Of a stretch of DNA of 64,000 nt, positions 48,241 to 59,540 are shown one piece after another. Positions within the stretch are counted from its first letter, which is position 1. Each line of letters opens with the position of its first letter. The position numbers and the translations under genes were made by a program. The stretch is from Mangifera indica. Its lineage: Eukaryota; Streptophyta; Magnoliopsida; Sapindales; Anacardiaceae. Below the pieces are notes generated by a model, which was given only the letters and a program-made list of their open reading frames with translations, was not told the DNA's origin and did no database searches. Location: contig NC_058152.1 in NCBI RefSeq assembly GCF_011075055.1, positions 9,300,001-9,364,000 of the forward strand, in the 5' to 3' direction.

Positions 48241-51200
48241 TGTTCTGACTCTATTATTTATTCATTTATTTATATATATATATATTTATTTATTTATTTA
48301 TTATTTTAACATTTAATCATACATAAACATTAATGTTGTCATAAACTAATTTATCATTGATGCCTTGTGTTTATATTCAATATTTGTTAGCTTGATGACT
48401 AAAAAATACTAAAGCAATGAAAACAATAAATACATAACACGATAAATCTAATTATGAAGAATAAACGATAAGTTGAAGTTAGGAAATTGTAGAAAAAATG
48501 TAAAAAAAAATAATAATTAAATTTGATTTGAGAAAAATGGTCCATATAAAACCCCTAACTTAGTTTAAAATTTAGGAAGGTAAGCATGGAGGGTTATTTT
48601 TTAAAGAGATTTTTCATTTTTAATTACGTGAGAAGTATTGTTAGCAGTTTAACCATACATTCTTAAGGTCAATTATAAGAGGTCAAAACTCTAAAACTAA
48701 CTTTTTTAATTCATTAATAATAAGTATTAATTTATAAATTAATAATAATGTGTTATCATATAATTAGATTATTATAAATTAATAATCTAGTTAGTTTTTA
48801 TTGTAAATATTAGTTGTGACATATTATTATATAATTGGATATTCTTTATACTTAGAGATTATTGTACACAAATTAGTATTTTTTGCTAGTTATAAATAGT
48901 TTTACTCTAATGAAATCTCAAAATTTGCCTTTTTTATGACTTTTTTTTCTTATTATGTGGATAAGTAGAAAATAAAAATTAGGGGACAGTCAAGTAATTG
49001 TTGAACAATTATACTTTGATCAGTTTTGAGTAATAAATTAGATATTTATATAATTTGACCCATGATTAACAATCAAACTCCAACACTTCAAGTTTCACCA
49101 ACTCAGTCTAAGTCCAATGAAGTTACTTATTTATTTAATTATGTTTTAGTTACTCTTGTAATAGATTAATCATATGTTTTGTAATGTAAAACCTATTAGT
49201 TTTGTACTAGTTCAATATGAGAAAGCTCAAATCAAGTCAAATGAAGCAATTAATAGTGCAGGTCAAGGAGACAAATGAACGACTCAAGAATTGCCCAAAT
49301 CGGCAAAGACAACAATGACACTATGATTGACTATATGTCCCTTACCTCTTTGGAAGATCTTTTAAACTATTATTTGTCTTGAATTTTGAATTTGAAAATG
49401 TAATAGTTTAGTAATATTTTGAGATTTATATAGGAACTTAACTTCTTCATGTAGTATCAAGAGATTGATTAATGAAATTGTTTACCTCTCGCAAGTTGTT
49501 CTTTTTTAAGCCATGAGTGTGTTTTTATCCTTTCTTTCTTGACCAAAGTTAGTTGATATACTCTCTTAGGCACTAGTTCTCCTTTAAACCTTCGGTATGT
49601 TTTTGATCATTTATTTCATTTATCCTTTCTCTCTTGACCAAAGTTAGACGGTAGAATCCTTTGGGCAATGTTGTGTCCTTTAAACCTTAAGTTGTTTCTC
49701 GGTCATTTATCTTCTTATATTATTATTTATTACCTTTGTGCTTGTATTTTGAATTGGTTAAACTCGACTACATATTTGCTTGAAATTTGTATTTGTTAAA
49801 CTTACCCTTATCTTATTAAACACCTGTACTTGGCTACACATCAAGATGTTCATCACATAATAGCACATCTTGTAGATAATCAACTAAACACTCAAAATTA
49901 TGTACATAATTTTGTTATAATTACTTAAAATGATTTAGTGGTTACCATTCATCAGCACTACCCATTCACATTAACAAAAAATATATATATTCACCTTTAA
50001 TCACTTTTTTCATTTCAAATTTTGGCCAGCGACTATTTTTGATCCAAGGTTCGATGAAATGATAAATACTTATTTTTTAAGTTTTAAAAAGTTAATTTGT
50101 CACCTATTATTTATTTTTGTTAGGAATATCCAAAATTAGGATAACCAAACCGGTTTAAAAAATTTGCGAACCGAAATTCTAAATCAAAATTGAACAAATT
50201 CCATATGAAAACCAATTAATAATCAAACCAATTTTACTGGATAACAAAATTAAATTTTTGGTTATTCAGTTTTTCAATTCTATATAAAAATTTGTTTTGA
50301 ATATATTTAATAAATTAAATTACTCCACGGAATTGTATTATTTAATAAATTAAAATTTGTATCATGGACACTTCAAATGCTTACTACAGTACAATGATAA
50401 CGTGTAATAATTCTGCTATACTTGTCAAGTTTAAAAATTTGTGGTAATTCTCAAGTACTTATTACAATACAATGTTTTTAAAATTTGTTTTAAAGAAGTA
50501 GTAGTTCTGATAAATTATAAACAATTATCACGATTGTCTGAAAAGAAATATTTTAACTTACAGGCATGCAAGTGAACAGAGAAAGCCACTAGACATTAAT
50601 TGGTATCTTTAACGTCATGACCAAAAATCGAGGCTTTTCTTTTCATGTTTGTTGACTTTTGTAACGTGATTTAATAAATATTTAATATAAAATAAATTTT
50701 TATTATTTATATAATTTAACCCTCCTGCCGAAGCCTAATATTTCATCTTATACGGTCAAACCCTTGTCTCATCCAAATAAGACGAAAGTATATTTTATAC
50801 TTACCTTGGTTATACTAAGGATCTTGTATATCAGAACTTGTTTGGGATGGTTAATTTTATGTTAAAATAGAGTAATCCAAGTTTTACCCTCATAAAAGGT
50901 CTGGTTGAGTGTGAATTGAGTGACCTTAAACCCATAAAAGGATCTTTTATTGTCTGTACAATTCACCGGGGTCATAGTTTGGGTTTTTGAGTACCTTATT
51001 TCATTACTACACTCTTAGACATACCTTTTGCTAAACCTTGTTTGCTCCATAAACCATCTTAGTAACCACCTAGGGGTCACCCCCAAGCTTGGTATAACAC
51101 AAAATTACAAAGGTTGTGTCTGTGAACTAGCCCTCTAAAGAGAAATAGGCACAAGGAAATAGCAATAGGTCAAACTAATTCATAATATTTCAACCTAATA

Positions 51201-51790
51201 TATTTTTAATAATTTACTTTCTTTAGTAAATTTATTAAGTAAAAAGATAAAAACGTTATTTTTTATATATATATTTTTTATTTTATTTTTCTTTTTATTC
51301 TTTTTTATTTTATTTTTTATTTTTTTTATTATCCATTTTTAAAAATTTGGGGATGAACTATAAATTTTTAAAATTTTATGAGTATTTATGAAATTTTTAA
51401 GGGGTTTTTAAAAATTCGAAAAACTATTTGTGAAATTTTTAAAATTTTAATATGTTTTTTTGATAGTTTTAATAATAACAATTATATCTTACAAAATTGA
51501 TCAAATTATAATATTTTAAAATTTGTTAGAATTTTAATATTTTTTGTGAGAGTTAAAATAATAAATTTTTAAATTAGATAAGTATATATTAATAATATAT
51601 ATATAAATTAATTATTAATGGTAATTTTATAATTTTAATAAAAATGAAAATAATAACTTCTAGACAAACCAAATAGAATGAAAATAAGTGACGGATGAAA
51701 ATTTAATTTTTTAAAACTTCAAGAATAAAAATAAGTCGGTACTTTTGATCTCGAGTTGGAAATACTCTATCCGCCTCAAATTTTTTTTAT
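48241..51790. other. Intergenic sequence with a possible LTR and a direct duplication at 49514-49700
   Basis: No gene was recognised. At 49514-49700 a ~100-bp unit is present twice in tandem: both copies contain ATCCTTTCT and TCTTGACCAAAGTTAG, then CCTTTAAACCTT. The sequence before it (about 49100-49500) has LTR-like composition. Blocks at 50700-51150 are more balanced in composition but unassigned. 51240-51330 is T-rich low complexity. Confidence 0.4.
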
Positions 51791-52802
51791 GGCCAAAAGT
51801 GTTATTCCTACTCAAGGTTTGATGTAAGACCAACTCACACCTATTAACTTTTAAAAATTTAAAATCTCATCTATAATTCAATTTCTGTTAAAATTTTTAA
51901 TTAGGATTAAAAGTAAAATGGTCATTTTAATAATATATTAAAAATATATAATTCATTAATTTTCTCTTAGATTTTAAAAACTAATAACTTTACCCATAAA
52001 TAGAATTTTTTAATTTTGAAAAATTAAAATTACCCCCCCCCCAAGCCTAGGGTTTTATTTTCATCTCTCCACCCACTGATCTAGACCTCTCTGGCCACCT
52101 ATCAATCATGCATCTAGATCGATGTTAGTCTAAACCGATTTAGACGAAGATTGGTGACAAATGCACAAAGATCTTCATCCAAATCGATGACGAAGATCTA
52201 GACAATGTTTGTCTAGAACGCATCTATAAAAGGTGGTCCAGATCTTCATTCATGAAGATGCGTTTTCCTCAGGTTCTTACTGAGACATTTTCTGACACCG
52301 ACATCTAGATCTTCTTTCACGAAGACGTCTATCATCCTTTGCTTCTTGTAGAGGCATTTTCCTATATCAGTGTCCGGATCTTTGTTCATGTATAAAAACA
52401 ATGAAAATGGTTTATGGGTCAAGGCCGACGTTGGCTTAAGCAAAAGGAGGAGGTTGGAGATGGATGAAGAGGATACCGGAAACTGAAGTTCAATAGAGGC
52501 TGAAATGAAGTTTTTAAAAGTTTTGAGGGTGATTGAAATAGGAAAAAATGGGGGTAAAATGTGATTTTTCAAAACTAAAAAATTTTATATATGGATGAAG
52601 ATGTTAGTTTTAAAATTTAGGGAAAAAATAAAATGAATTATATATATTTTTAATAATATTATTAAAATGATGATTTTATCTATAACACTAACTAAAAATT
52701 TTAACAAAAATTAAGTCATAAGTGAGACTTTGAGTTTTTTAAAGTTGATGGGTATGAATTTGAAAGTACATCAAACCTTGGGTGGGAATAAGGCCTTTGG
52801 CC
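51791..52802. mobile_element. MULE-type long-TIR foldback element
   Basis: The termini are GGCCAAAAGTGTTATTCCTA and, on the other strand, GGCCAAAGGCCTTATTCCCA, both leading to CAAGGTTTGATGTA. The 9-bp duplication is TTTTTTTAT/TTTTTTCAT (51782-51790, 52803-52811), one mismatch. A C-run of about 11 lies near 52034. The core (about 52080-52480) has internal CTAGATC/GATCTAGA-rich duplications. The 108-codon minus frame at 52246-52572 lies inside it and is not a known protein. Confidence 0.82.
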
Positions 52803-53375
52803 TTTTTTCATCTTTGCATGGTCATCTTGGTGACTGGCTTCGTCAAATCAGGCCCAGTAACATTAAAGCTCATAAAAAAAAAAAAAAATCTCCTGAGCAA
52901 AACCATCGTGTGAGTAAACCAAAGTTCACAATTTACATGTTGTATCAAGAGTTTTGTCAAAATAAGCCACTAAGGATAGAAATAAATGGGATAATTTTGG
53001 GTCCTTAGGTTTGTGATTATCACAATTTAGTCAATTGAAGCAACTATATCTTTGGTCCCTATAAAATTATAATTAACACATTTAAGTCCCTCAAATAAAG
53101 ACTAAAGTGTTACATTTCGATTTTAAGGGACTGCACAGTTCTCGTTGGTGGTTTTTGTCACCATAAATTGATAATTCTATGAATTTTTTATTAATAAATT
53201 ATGTTAGAATATATGGTTATAGTATATGACAGAGTTCAAGATGAAAACGAATATAGAATTTTGGTCCATAAATATTGAATTAATAAATAAAGCATTAAAT
53301 AATATAGAAATTAAAAGTAGTAATCTAATATCAAATATTAAATGCATTAAATGTATATTATAATAATTCTATATA
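52803..53375. other. Short spacer between two MULE-type elements
   Basis: No gene was recognised. The text at 52985-53110 (GGGTCCTTAGGTTTGTGA, TTTGGTCCCTATAAAATTAT) looks like part of another repeat and resembles 15410-15500. Confidence 0.35.
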
Positions 53376-53978
53376 AGGAAAATGATAATTTTTCCTCCAA
53401 GTTTTAATCTGTTATGATACACCCACAAATTTTTTATTAGGGTTAATTGGTAAATTTATCATTTTATTAGTAATATTAAAACAATTAAAATTATATTTTA
53501 TTTCTCCTCTTAGTTTGAAAAACTAATATTTTTTTCCTTAAATTAAGTTTTGAAAAATTTATTTGCCACCCGCAATCCAATCACTTTCTCGAACGAACAA
53601 CCAACCAACGATGGAGGAATAAAATGGAATCCTCTAAGGACAATGACCGTTATCTAAATCTGAACGACAAACATCATCCAAATTTAAATAATACTTCTTT
53701 GTCTAGATTATTGATGGCACTCTGTCGTCCAACAACCAGCTACATTGGTCATCGGTGGCTGAAGGGAGGAGTGAAGAAAAAATTAGAGATTTGAAAGGGG
53801 AAAGTCACTTTTCAAAGTTCAGATAGGGGGTTAAATGTTAAATTTTAAAATCTGAGAGAGAAAATAAAATAAATTATATATTTTTAATGTTATTGTTAAA
53901 TAATAATTTTACCCATTGTATTTAATAAAAAAATTTTAAGATTAAACTAAAACTTGAGTGAGAAATAGTCTTTTGCCC
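53376..53978. mobile_element. MULE-type long-TIR foldback element
   Basis: The right terminus on the other strand is GGGCAAAAGACTATTTCTCA then CTCAAGTTTTAG. The left terminus is a diverged match with TTTTTCCTCCAAGTTTTAAT. A perfect 9-bp duplication TTCTATATA occurs at 53367-53375 and 53979-53987. Arms carry the family's AAAACTAATATT and its complement. No transposase. Confidence 0.8.
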
Positions 53979-54204
53979 TTCTATATATATTAGATGGGAT
54001 TCAATAATCCTATTTAATCCAATTAAGTAATATTAGATGCATACAATACAAATTTAATATAAGTATAAAATGTAATGATATTAAATAAATATACACTTAA
54101 TTCATTAAATATTATTAAACATTATGAAACCTTTATATGCATTAAAATAGGTCAAGTATAGACCAATTTAATCCAAATTTATATTATTGAAAAGTATAAA
54201 TGGG

Positions 54205-54372
54205 AATAATAAAATTATGCGTATATATTTTAAATAAATATATATATATAAATTTAATATAAGTCATCATATGATTAAATGATTTTAAATTAAAGATAAA
54301 GTAACTTATAATAACGTAATAACATATATAAGTGTGTATCAATTTATATATTCAAAATAAATATATATAATA
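54205..54372. mobile_element. ~160-bp MITE, family A copy, next to a MULE insertion
   Basis: It contains AAGTCATCATATGATTAAAT, GATTTTAAATTAAAGATAAA and TGTATCAATTTATATATTCA as in other copies. The MULE at 54373 is inserted at its right end. Confidence 0.55.
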
Positions 54373-54900
54373 GGCCAAAGCACTATTTTCCACCCAAAAT
54401 ATCCTCAAATCTTAAGTTTCCATCTTTTAACTTTGAAAATTTCATTTAACCACCCATGGACAGTTAAAATTAATAGAACCCTAACTTCTTAAAATTTTAT
54501 CTTTTTTTCCACCCATAAACCTTGAAAATTAATCATTTCCTCCATATACCTAGTTTTAAAAAATAATATTCTCCCTTTAAGGTTTAGTTTTCAATCCACA
54601 GCTCCAAATCTGGAGTCATCATTAGTGACGGATTTGAAGCCGAAAATTGAAAAGTAAATCTTAGGGAAAAAATATTATTTTTTAAAACTTGATATAGGTG
54701 CAAACTTTTAGTATTTAAAGTTTTGAGGGAAAAATAGATTAAATTTTAATTTATTTTTAATATTATAAATGAAATAACAATTTTATCTTTAAAATTAATA
54801 AATTTAACCTCTTATAAATAAGTGTTTGAGATTTTAATAATTAAAAATTAAAAACTTAAGATTAAAAAATATTTTAGACGAGAATAAGTCCTTTTTGGCC
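54373..54900. mobile_element. MULE-type long-TIR foldback element
   Basis: The termini are GGCCAAAGCACTATTTTCCA and, on the other strand, GGCCAAAAAGGACTTATTCT. The 9-bp duplication TATATAATA is perfect (54364-54372, 54901-54909). Both arms carry complementary TTTAAGGTTTAGTTTTCAAT-like segments around a short core near 54610-54640 (CCAAATCTGGAGTCATCATT). Confidence 0.85.
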
Positions 54901-54909
54901 TATATAATA

Positions 54910-56236
54910 TTACTAGAAAGAAAATGTATCATATTTCAAGCGGGTAATATCATATATTAAATAAATAAAAAATTAATATATTTGTTAACTACTACCAACA
55001 TTTAAAATGGGGAAATCTAATGTGTTTTATCAAAAATAATAAAATATTATTAATTTGATTTGACACTACAAATACTTACAAAATTTCATTCAGAATACCT
55101 TGACAGTCAAAATTCAACAAGTTTGGTACAACATAAAGCAGGGGTGTTGCCGTCTCTTAGCAAGTAAAATATATTAAATATATATTTTATATTATATTTA
55201 TATTAAATATGAATTATATATTATTTTTATATTTATTATATTTTTGATCTTTCAGATTAAATTTAAAATAAAAAATATTTTTTTATTTTTAATTATTTAT
55301 AAAAATATTATTATCATTTAAAAAAGCCTAACAAAATTTTTTCTTAATTTTTAGTCTTAATTTTGTATTTTTTTCCTATGATTTATACAAAAATTTATTC
55401 TGATTTGAAATCTAAAATTTAAGTTGATTAATTAATTTATTTTTCTTAATTAACTGATATATTACTTATTATATAAAAAATTTGATTATATATTATGTTA
55501 TATTAAATTTAAGAATTAATTAAATATTTTATATTTAAATTATTATATTAATTTTTAATAAGAGATTTATAAAAAATATTAAAATTATTATGGTATTATT
55601 GATGATATACCATATTAAATATATATATACAAGTTATATATTTTTCTAGTAAACAAATTTAAAAAATTCTTTTTATAAACATATTTTTTATTATTTATTA
55701 TATTATATTAGTATAATTTATGTGCCTTTTTTTTTTTTTTTCCCTGTTTCAATATTTACTTACTAACCAGGCAACTGTCTCTTCATTAGGATGTTGTTGA
55801 ATGTAAGAATTAAAAGTTACATTCAAAAGATATTGGATCAGAACGTCGTTTTCCAAATAGACTTGGGTCTGCCTCTTTCTTGGATGCTGTCAGGATCTAT
55901 GACCAGAGATACAGAGAGATCTTCCCGTTTCCCAATTTCAATAATAATTTAAAAAACTCAAATCTCTCTCTTTCTTCTTTCCACTCGACTAACACTTCCC
56001 CCATCCGCATTTTCCTTCTTTTAACCGAGCTTTCTCTTTGTCTTCAAACCGATTTAGTTTGTGTCTTCTGTTAGTCGATTCAATTCAGTTCAAATCAAAA
56101 CTGTTACTTTTTCCCCAAAATTGCATCAACAAACAAACAAACGAAACTGTGGCTCTTTCCTTTCCTTTCCTTTTCATTGAATCCCTGAAAACAACAGCCA
56201 ATTAATCAAATTCACAAAATCATCTAACAAATTCAG
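54910..56236. other. AT-rich spacer and PME promoter region
   Basis: Very AT-rich and featureless to about 55740. From about 55750 composition becomes more balanced, and CT-rich leader-like text (CTCTCTCTTTCTTC near 55965) appears. This is likely the upstream control region of the PME gene. The ORF at 55880-56074 is not supported. Confidence 0.4.
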
Positions 56237-56243
56237 TATAAAT
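56237..56243 (+). promoter_or_regulatory. TATA box candidate for the PME gene
   Basis: TATAAAT stands 63 nt before the PME start codon. If used, transcription would start near 56265-56270, giving a leader of about 40 nt that would exclude the out-of-frame ATG at 56260. Position and motif are the only support. Confidence 0.35.
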
Positions 56244-56305
56244 GCCCAATGCCCACTAAATGGCCTCACAAGTAACCCAATTCCAAATACCTACGTCTCC
56301 TCTTC

Positions 56306-57236
56306 ATGGCTTCCCGTCTCATTACCCTCTTCCTCTTCATCTTCCTCTTCTCAATCTCCTCAGCCTCCCAGAGCAGACAACCCAAATCCCTCCAAGAAAT
56401 CCCCCAAATCCCCCTCGCCTGCAAGGCCACACGCGACCCCGTCACCTGTGAATCCTCTCTCTTGCAATCCAACCAAGTCTCTGCCAACTCCACGCCCTCG
56501 CAGATGATCCAGGCCGCCGTGTGGGTCTCCTCCGAAAACCTCAAAGTTGCCCACGGTAAAGTTCGGTCTATTCTAGACTTGTCCGCAGACAATCGGAACC
56601 TTTCCGAAGCGGCTAAGAATTGTTTAAAGCTGCTCCGGTATTCGGGGCGCCGGATTCAGTCGGCTTACGATGCCCTGCCACGTGGCAAAATCAAGGACGC
56701 ACGTGCGTGGTACAGCGCAGCTTTAACGTATCAGTACGACTCCTGGTCGGCGTTCAAGAAGATAAATGACACAAAGTTGGTGGTTGACACGATGCTATTT
56801 CTAGACTCTTTGATCCGTTTGACGAGTAACGCGTTGAGCATGATGGTGTCGTATGATAATTTCGGGGACGATTTCAACAAGTGGCGGGCACCCGAGACGG
56901 AGCGGGCCGGGTTCTGGGAGAAGGACGAGGCAGGCGCGGTTCAACCATTGTTTAACGGTGGGTTTCCGTCGAAGTTAGAGGCGGATGTGACGGTGTGTAA
57001 GAACGGGAGTTGCAAGTACATGAAGGTGCAGGACGCCGTCAACGCGGCGCCGGATAATGTGGCAACACGTAGGTTCGTTATTAACATAAAGGCGGGAGTT
57101 TATGAGGAGATCGTCAGGGTGGCGTTTAAGAAAAAGAATGTGGTGTTCCTTGGAGACGGGATGGGTAAGACAGTCATTTCCGGTTCTTTGAATACAGGCT
57201 ATATGGGAATTACGACATTCAGAACTGCTACAGTTG
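56306..57236 (+). CDS. Pectin methylesterase with PMEI pro-region (PME51-like), first exon only
   Basis: 310 codons plus one base, ending at a strong donor (GTTG|GTAAGT) in phase 1. Residues 1-21 are a signal peptide. A PMEI-like pro-region covers about 36-190. The catalytic domain starts at about 227 ([20 protein letters not shown]) and runs through [13 protein letters not shown] and [16 protein letters not shown] to TTFRTATV. The catalytic Gln/Asp/Asp/Arg lie in the missing downstream exon(s), expected to begin with the GDGF-type segment. Closest by eye to Arabidopsis PME51, a type-I enzyme that de-esterifies cell-wall homogalacturonan; the PMEI part normally restrains the enzyme until secretion. 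Of the four PMEI cysteines I see C39, C48 and C106; the fourth position (146) is Ser. There is no RKLL-type processing motif before the catalytic domain. No second exon was found up to 64000, so the gene either continues past the window or is truncated. Confidence 0.9.
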
Positions 57237-57316
57237 GTAAGTTCAAATCATCATTTTATGTTTTTTTTTTTTTCTTAAAAGAAAATTTGGTGACACCAAG
57301 TTTAAAACTATTTTTA
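57237..57316 (+). other. Start of PME intron 1
   Basis: Sequence directly after the GTAAGT donor, T-rich as plant introns are, up to the MULE-type insertion. Confidence 0.6.
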
Positions 57317-57981
57317 GGCTAAAGGACTATTTCTCACCCAAGGTATACTTTTTTTTGCACATTTCTACCTATAAATTTTGAAAAGCCCATTTCCTTATCC
57401 ATGGGCTATTAAAAAAAATAGATTTAAGAGTAAAATCGTCATTTTATCTGTAATATTAAAAATAAATTAAAATTTAATCTCATTTTCCCTCTTTAACCCC
57501 TAAAAACTAACCAATTCCCCCTAGATCAAGTTTTGAAAAATAGCATTTCCCCCCTCCTAGGGTTTAGTTTTCAATCCCTGACGCCAAATAGCCTCCCGAC
57601 GAAGCTCTTCAACTTTTCAGGCGCAGATGACGCCAGATCTGGGCCGATCGGCTTTCCAGAGGAGAGAAGAGAGGTCGTCGGAGCATGGTGGTGCGTCAAG
57701 AAGACTTCCTTGTCGGCGATGGCGCCGGATTTGGCGTTGGGGATTGAAAACTAAACCCTAGGGGGGGAAATGCTATTTTTCAGAACTTGACTTAAGGGGA
57801 AATAGTTAGTTTTTAGAGATTAGTGGGGGAAAAAGAGATAAAATTTTAAAGGGTTAGAGTTTTTTTAAATTTAACTGCTCATGGGTGGGTATTTGGTATT
57901 TTTAAAGTTAAAGGGAGGGGGGGGGGGGGGGGGGGAACTTGAGACTGCAACATACCTTGGGTGGAAAATAGTCCTTTGGCC
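57317..57981. mobile_element. MULE-type foldback element inside PME intron 1
   Basis: The termini are GGCTAAAGGACTATTTCTCA and, on the other strand, GGCCAAAGGACTATTTTCCA, both leading to CCCAAGGTATG/C. A perfect 9-bp duplication CTATTTTTA occurs at 57308-57316 and 57982-57990. The two halves are complementary almost throughout (CCTAGGGTTTAGTTTTCAAT at about 57558 against ATTGAAAACTAAACCCTAGG at about 57744), with a GC-rich loop about 57590-57735. A G19 run sits in the right arm at 57917-57935. Confidence 0.92.
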
Positions 57982-57990
57982 CTATTTTTA

Positions 57991-59417
57991 GGGTAAAGTA
58001 TGGAATGTCTTCAAATTTATAAATTTTAAAAATGGATTTAAGTTTATTGCATTGATAGAAAGGAATGGGATGAGAACATTTTTTTGTGGGGAGAGAATGA
58101 AGACTTTTTGTCATCCTCGCATCGGAGATAGGCCAAGAAGGGGAAAGTTTTCCATACAAGGATAGGGATAGGACAAGGACAAAGATTAAGATAAGGTAGA
58201 CCCGAGTTAAACTTATTTGAACTCGAAAGCCAGCTCAGTTTGATTTGATTCAATTCAAATTCGTTTAACTCAAATTCTTATCAAAATTGAGTTAAGAGGT
58301 TTAACTTATTTTTTAAACAGAGTTAAACTCAAGTTAAAACATAGTTGTTAAAGGCACATCTAGGCAAGACTTTACTTTAGGCAATGACCACACCGCCTTG
58401 AGTATGGTCAAAGCGACCAGTGGTTTAAGGGCCATGACCTTTGATGCTTTTTTGATGTCTTGGGAGAAGCTTTAGATATTAAAAAATGTGTTTTATTATC
58501 ACCTAAATTATCTCTAACTAAATTTGAGGGTTATTAGCAAATTTTGGACAAATTTCATCACAGTTTCAGACTTTTCAGTAGGTTTTGATCATTCTTTGGC
58601 TAGATATGAAAGTTATTGACAATTTTTGAAGTCTGCAATGAGGTTTAAGGTTGTTGGGAAGATCATCAACAAGTTCAAAGGTTGTCGGGAGGCCGACAGT
58701 GAGTTCCTTGCTAAGAGGCTGTTGGTGAGTTCTAAAGTACCAAAGAGGTTGTTAAAGAAATTTAAGGTTGTTGGATAGGTTCATTAATCCCATTGCTAGA
58801 TAGGTCAAGACATGATAACTAATTGTTGAACTGATATGAGATTTTCGAGTGAAGTTGTCAATTTAGTATTAAATTATTTTAAATTTAATGAAAATTAGAA
58901 AAAAAATTAATGGAATTTTTTATCGCCTTAGGTAAAAAGGTGATGCCTTTTGGTGCTTTTCGCTTAGGCAATAGGACTCTTCATCATCTTTTGGCGTTTT
59001 TCGCATAGGTAATAAGACCCTTTATTGTCTTTTGACCTTTTTTGCCTTTGGCAACTATGAGTTAGAAAGAGTTTGATTTGGTCTAGCTTACGAGCTAGGT
59101 GGACGATTCGATTCAGTTTGAATTTGGCTCGTGATTTGATTTGAATTATGCAAAACAATTGTTAAGACGACATTGTTTTGTTTATTATTAGATAAAATAA
59201 TATTGTTTCATCTATTTGAATCTGAATCACAAGTTCAAAACATAAACTTGAGCTGAATTTGAACATAATTATTTTCATTTGAATCAAACTTAAACTTTAT
59301 TTAATTTTTGCTTGACAAACTTGAATCGAACTATTTTTCATTCAAACTGAACTCAAGGCAAACAGTGTTTGGTTTTGACTTGGTTCATATCCACCCCACC
59401 CCATTTACATCCTCATT
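57991..59417. mobile_element. hAT-like remnant with subterminal repeats, host of the 58340 element
   Basis: Clusters of GAACTCGAA, TTTGATTTGATTC and AATTCAAATTCG near 58205-58270 are answered by similar, partly inverted motifs at 59100-59160 and 59280-59370, ending near GGTTCATATCCACCCC. This is the look of a hAT subterminal region, but the outer ends and target duplication were not found. G-rich text at 58060-58200 may be a separate fragment related to 18281. Confidence 0.4.
58340..59059. mobile_element. hAT-type miniature element
   Basis: The terminal inverted repeats are CATAGTTGTTAAAGGC and GCCTTTGGCAACTATG. Flanking 8-bp duplications are AGTTAAAA (58332-58339) and AGTTAGAA (59060-59067), one mismatch. 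Inside, AGGCAAGACTTTACTTTAGG and GCCTTAGGTAAAAAGGTGAT-type GGCAA/TTGCC repeats cluster near the ends. This matches a widespread plant repeat type beginning GTTGTTAAAGGC. No coding capacity. Confidence 0.78.
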
Positions 59418-59540
59418 ACAGATAAGAAACATCCAATCATAATTGAACATCTATCTGTACTTGATAATTCCATCATGTACTCCTATTGCCATCTGGTTGA
59501 TAACGTGGTCAAGCAAATCTCTTACGTGGCTCTTCATGCA
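59418..59540 (-). mobile_element. 3' LTR remnant of the gypsy element
   Basis: In element sense it starts TGCATGAAGAGCC and contains AGTACATGATGGAATTATCA, matching the right LTR start over about 90 bp. It then skips a segment and ends near ATGTTTCTTATC. U5 is missing. Confidence 0.7.
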
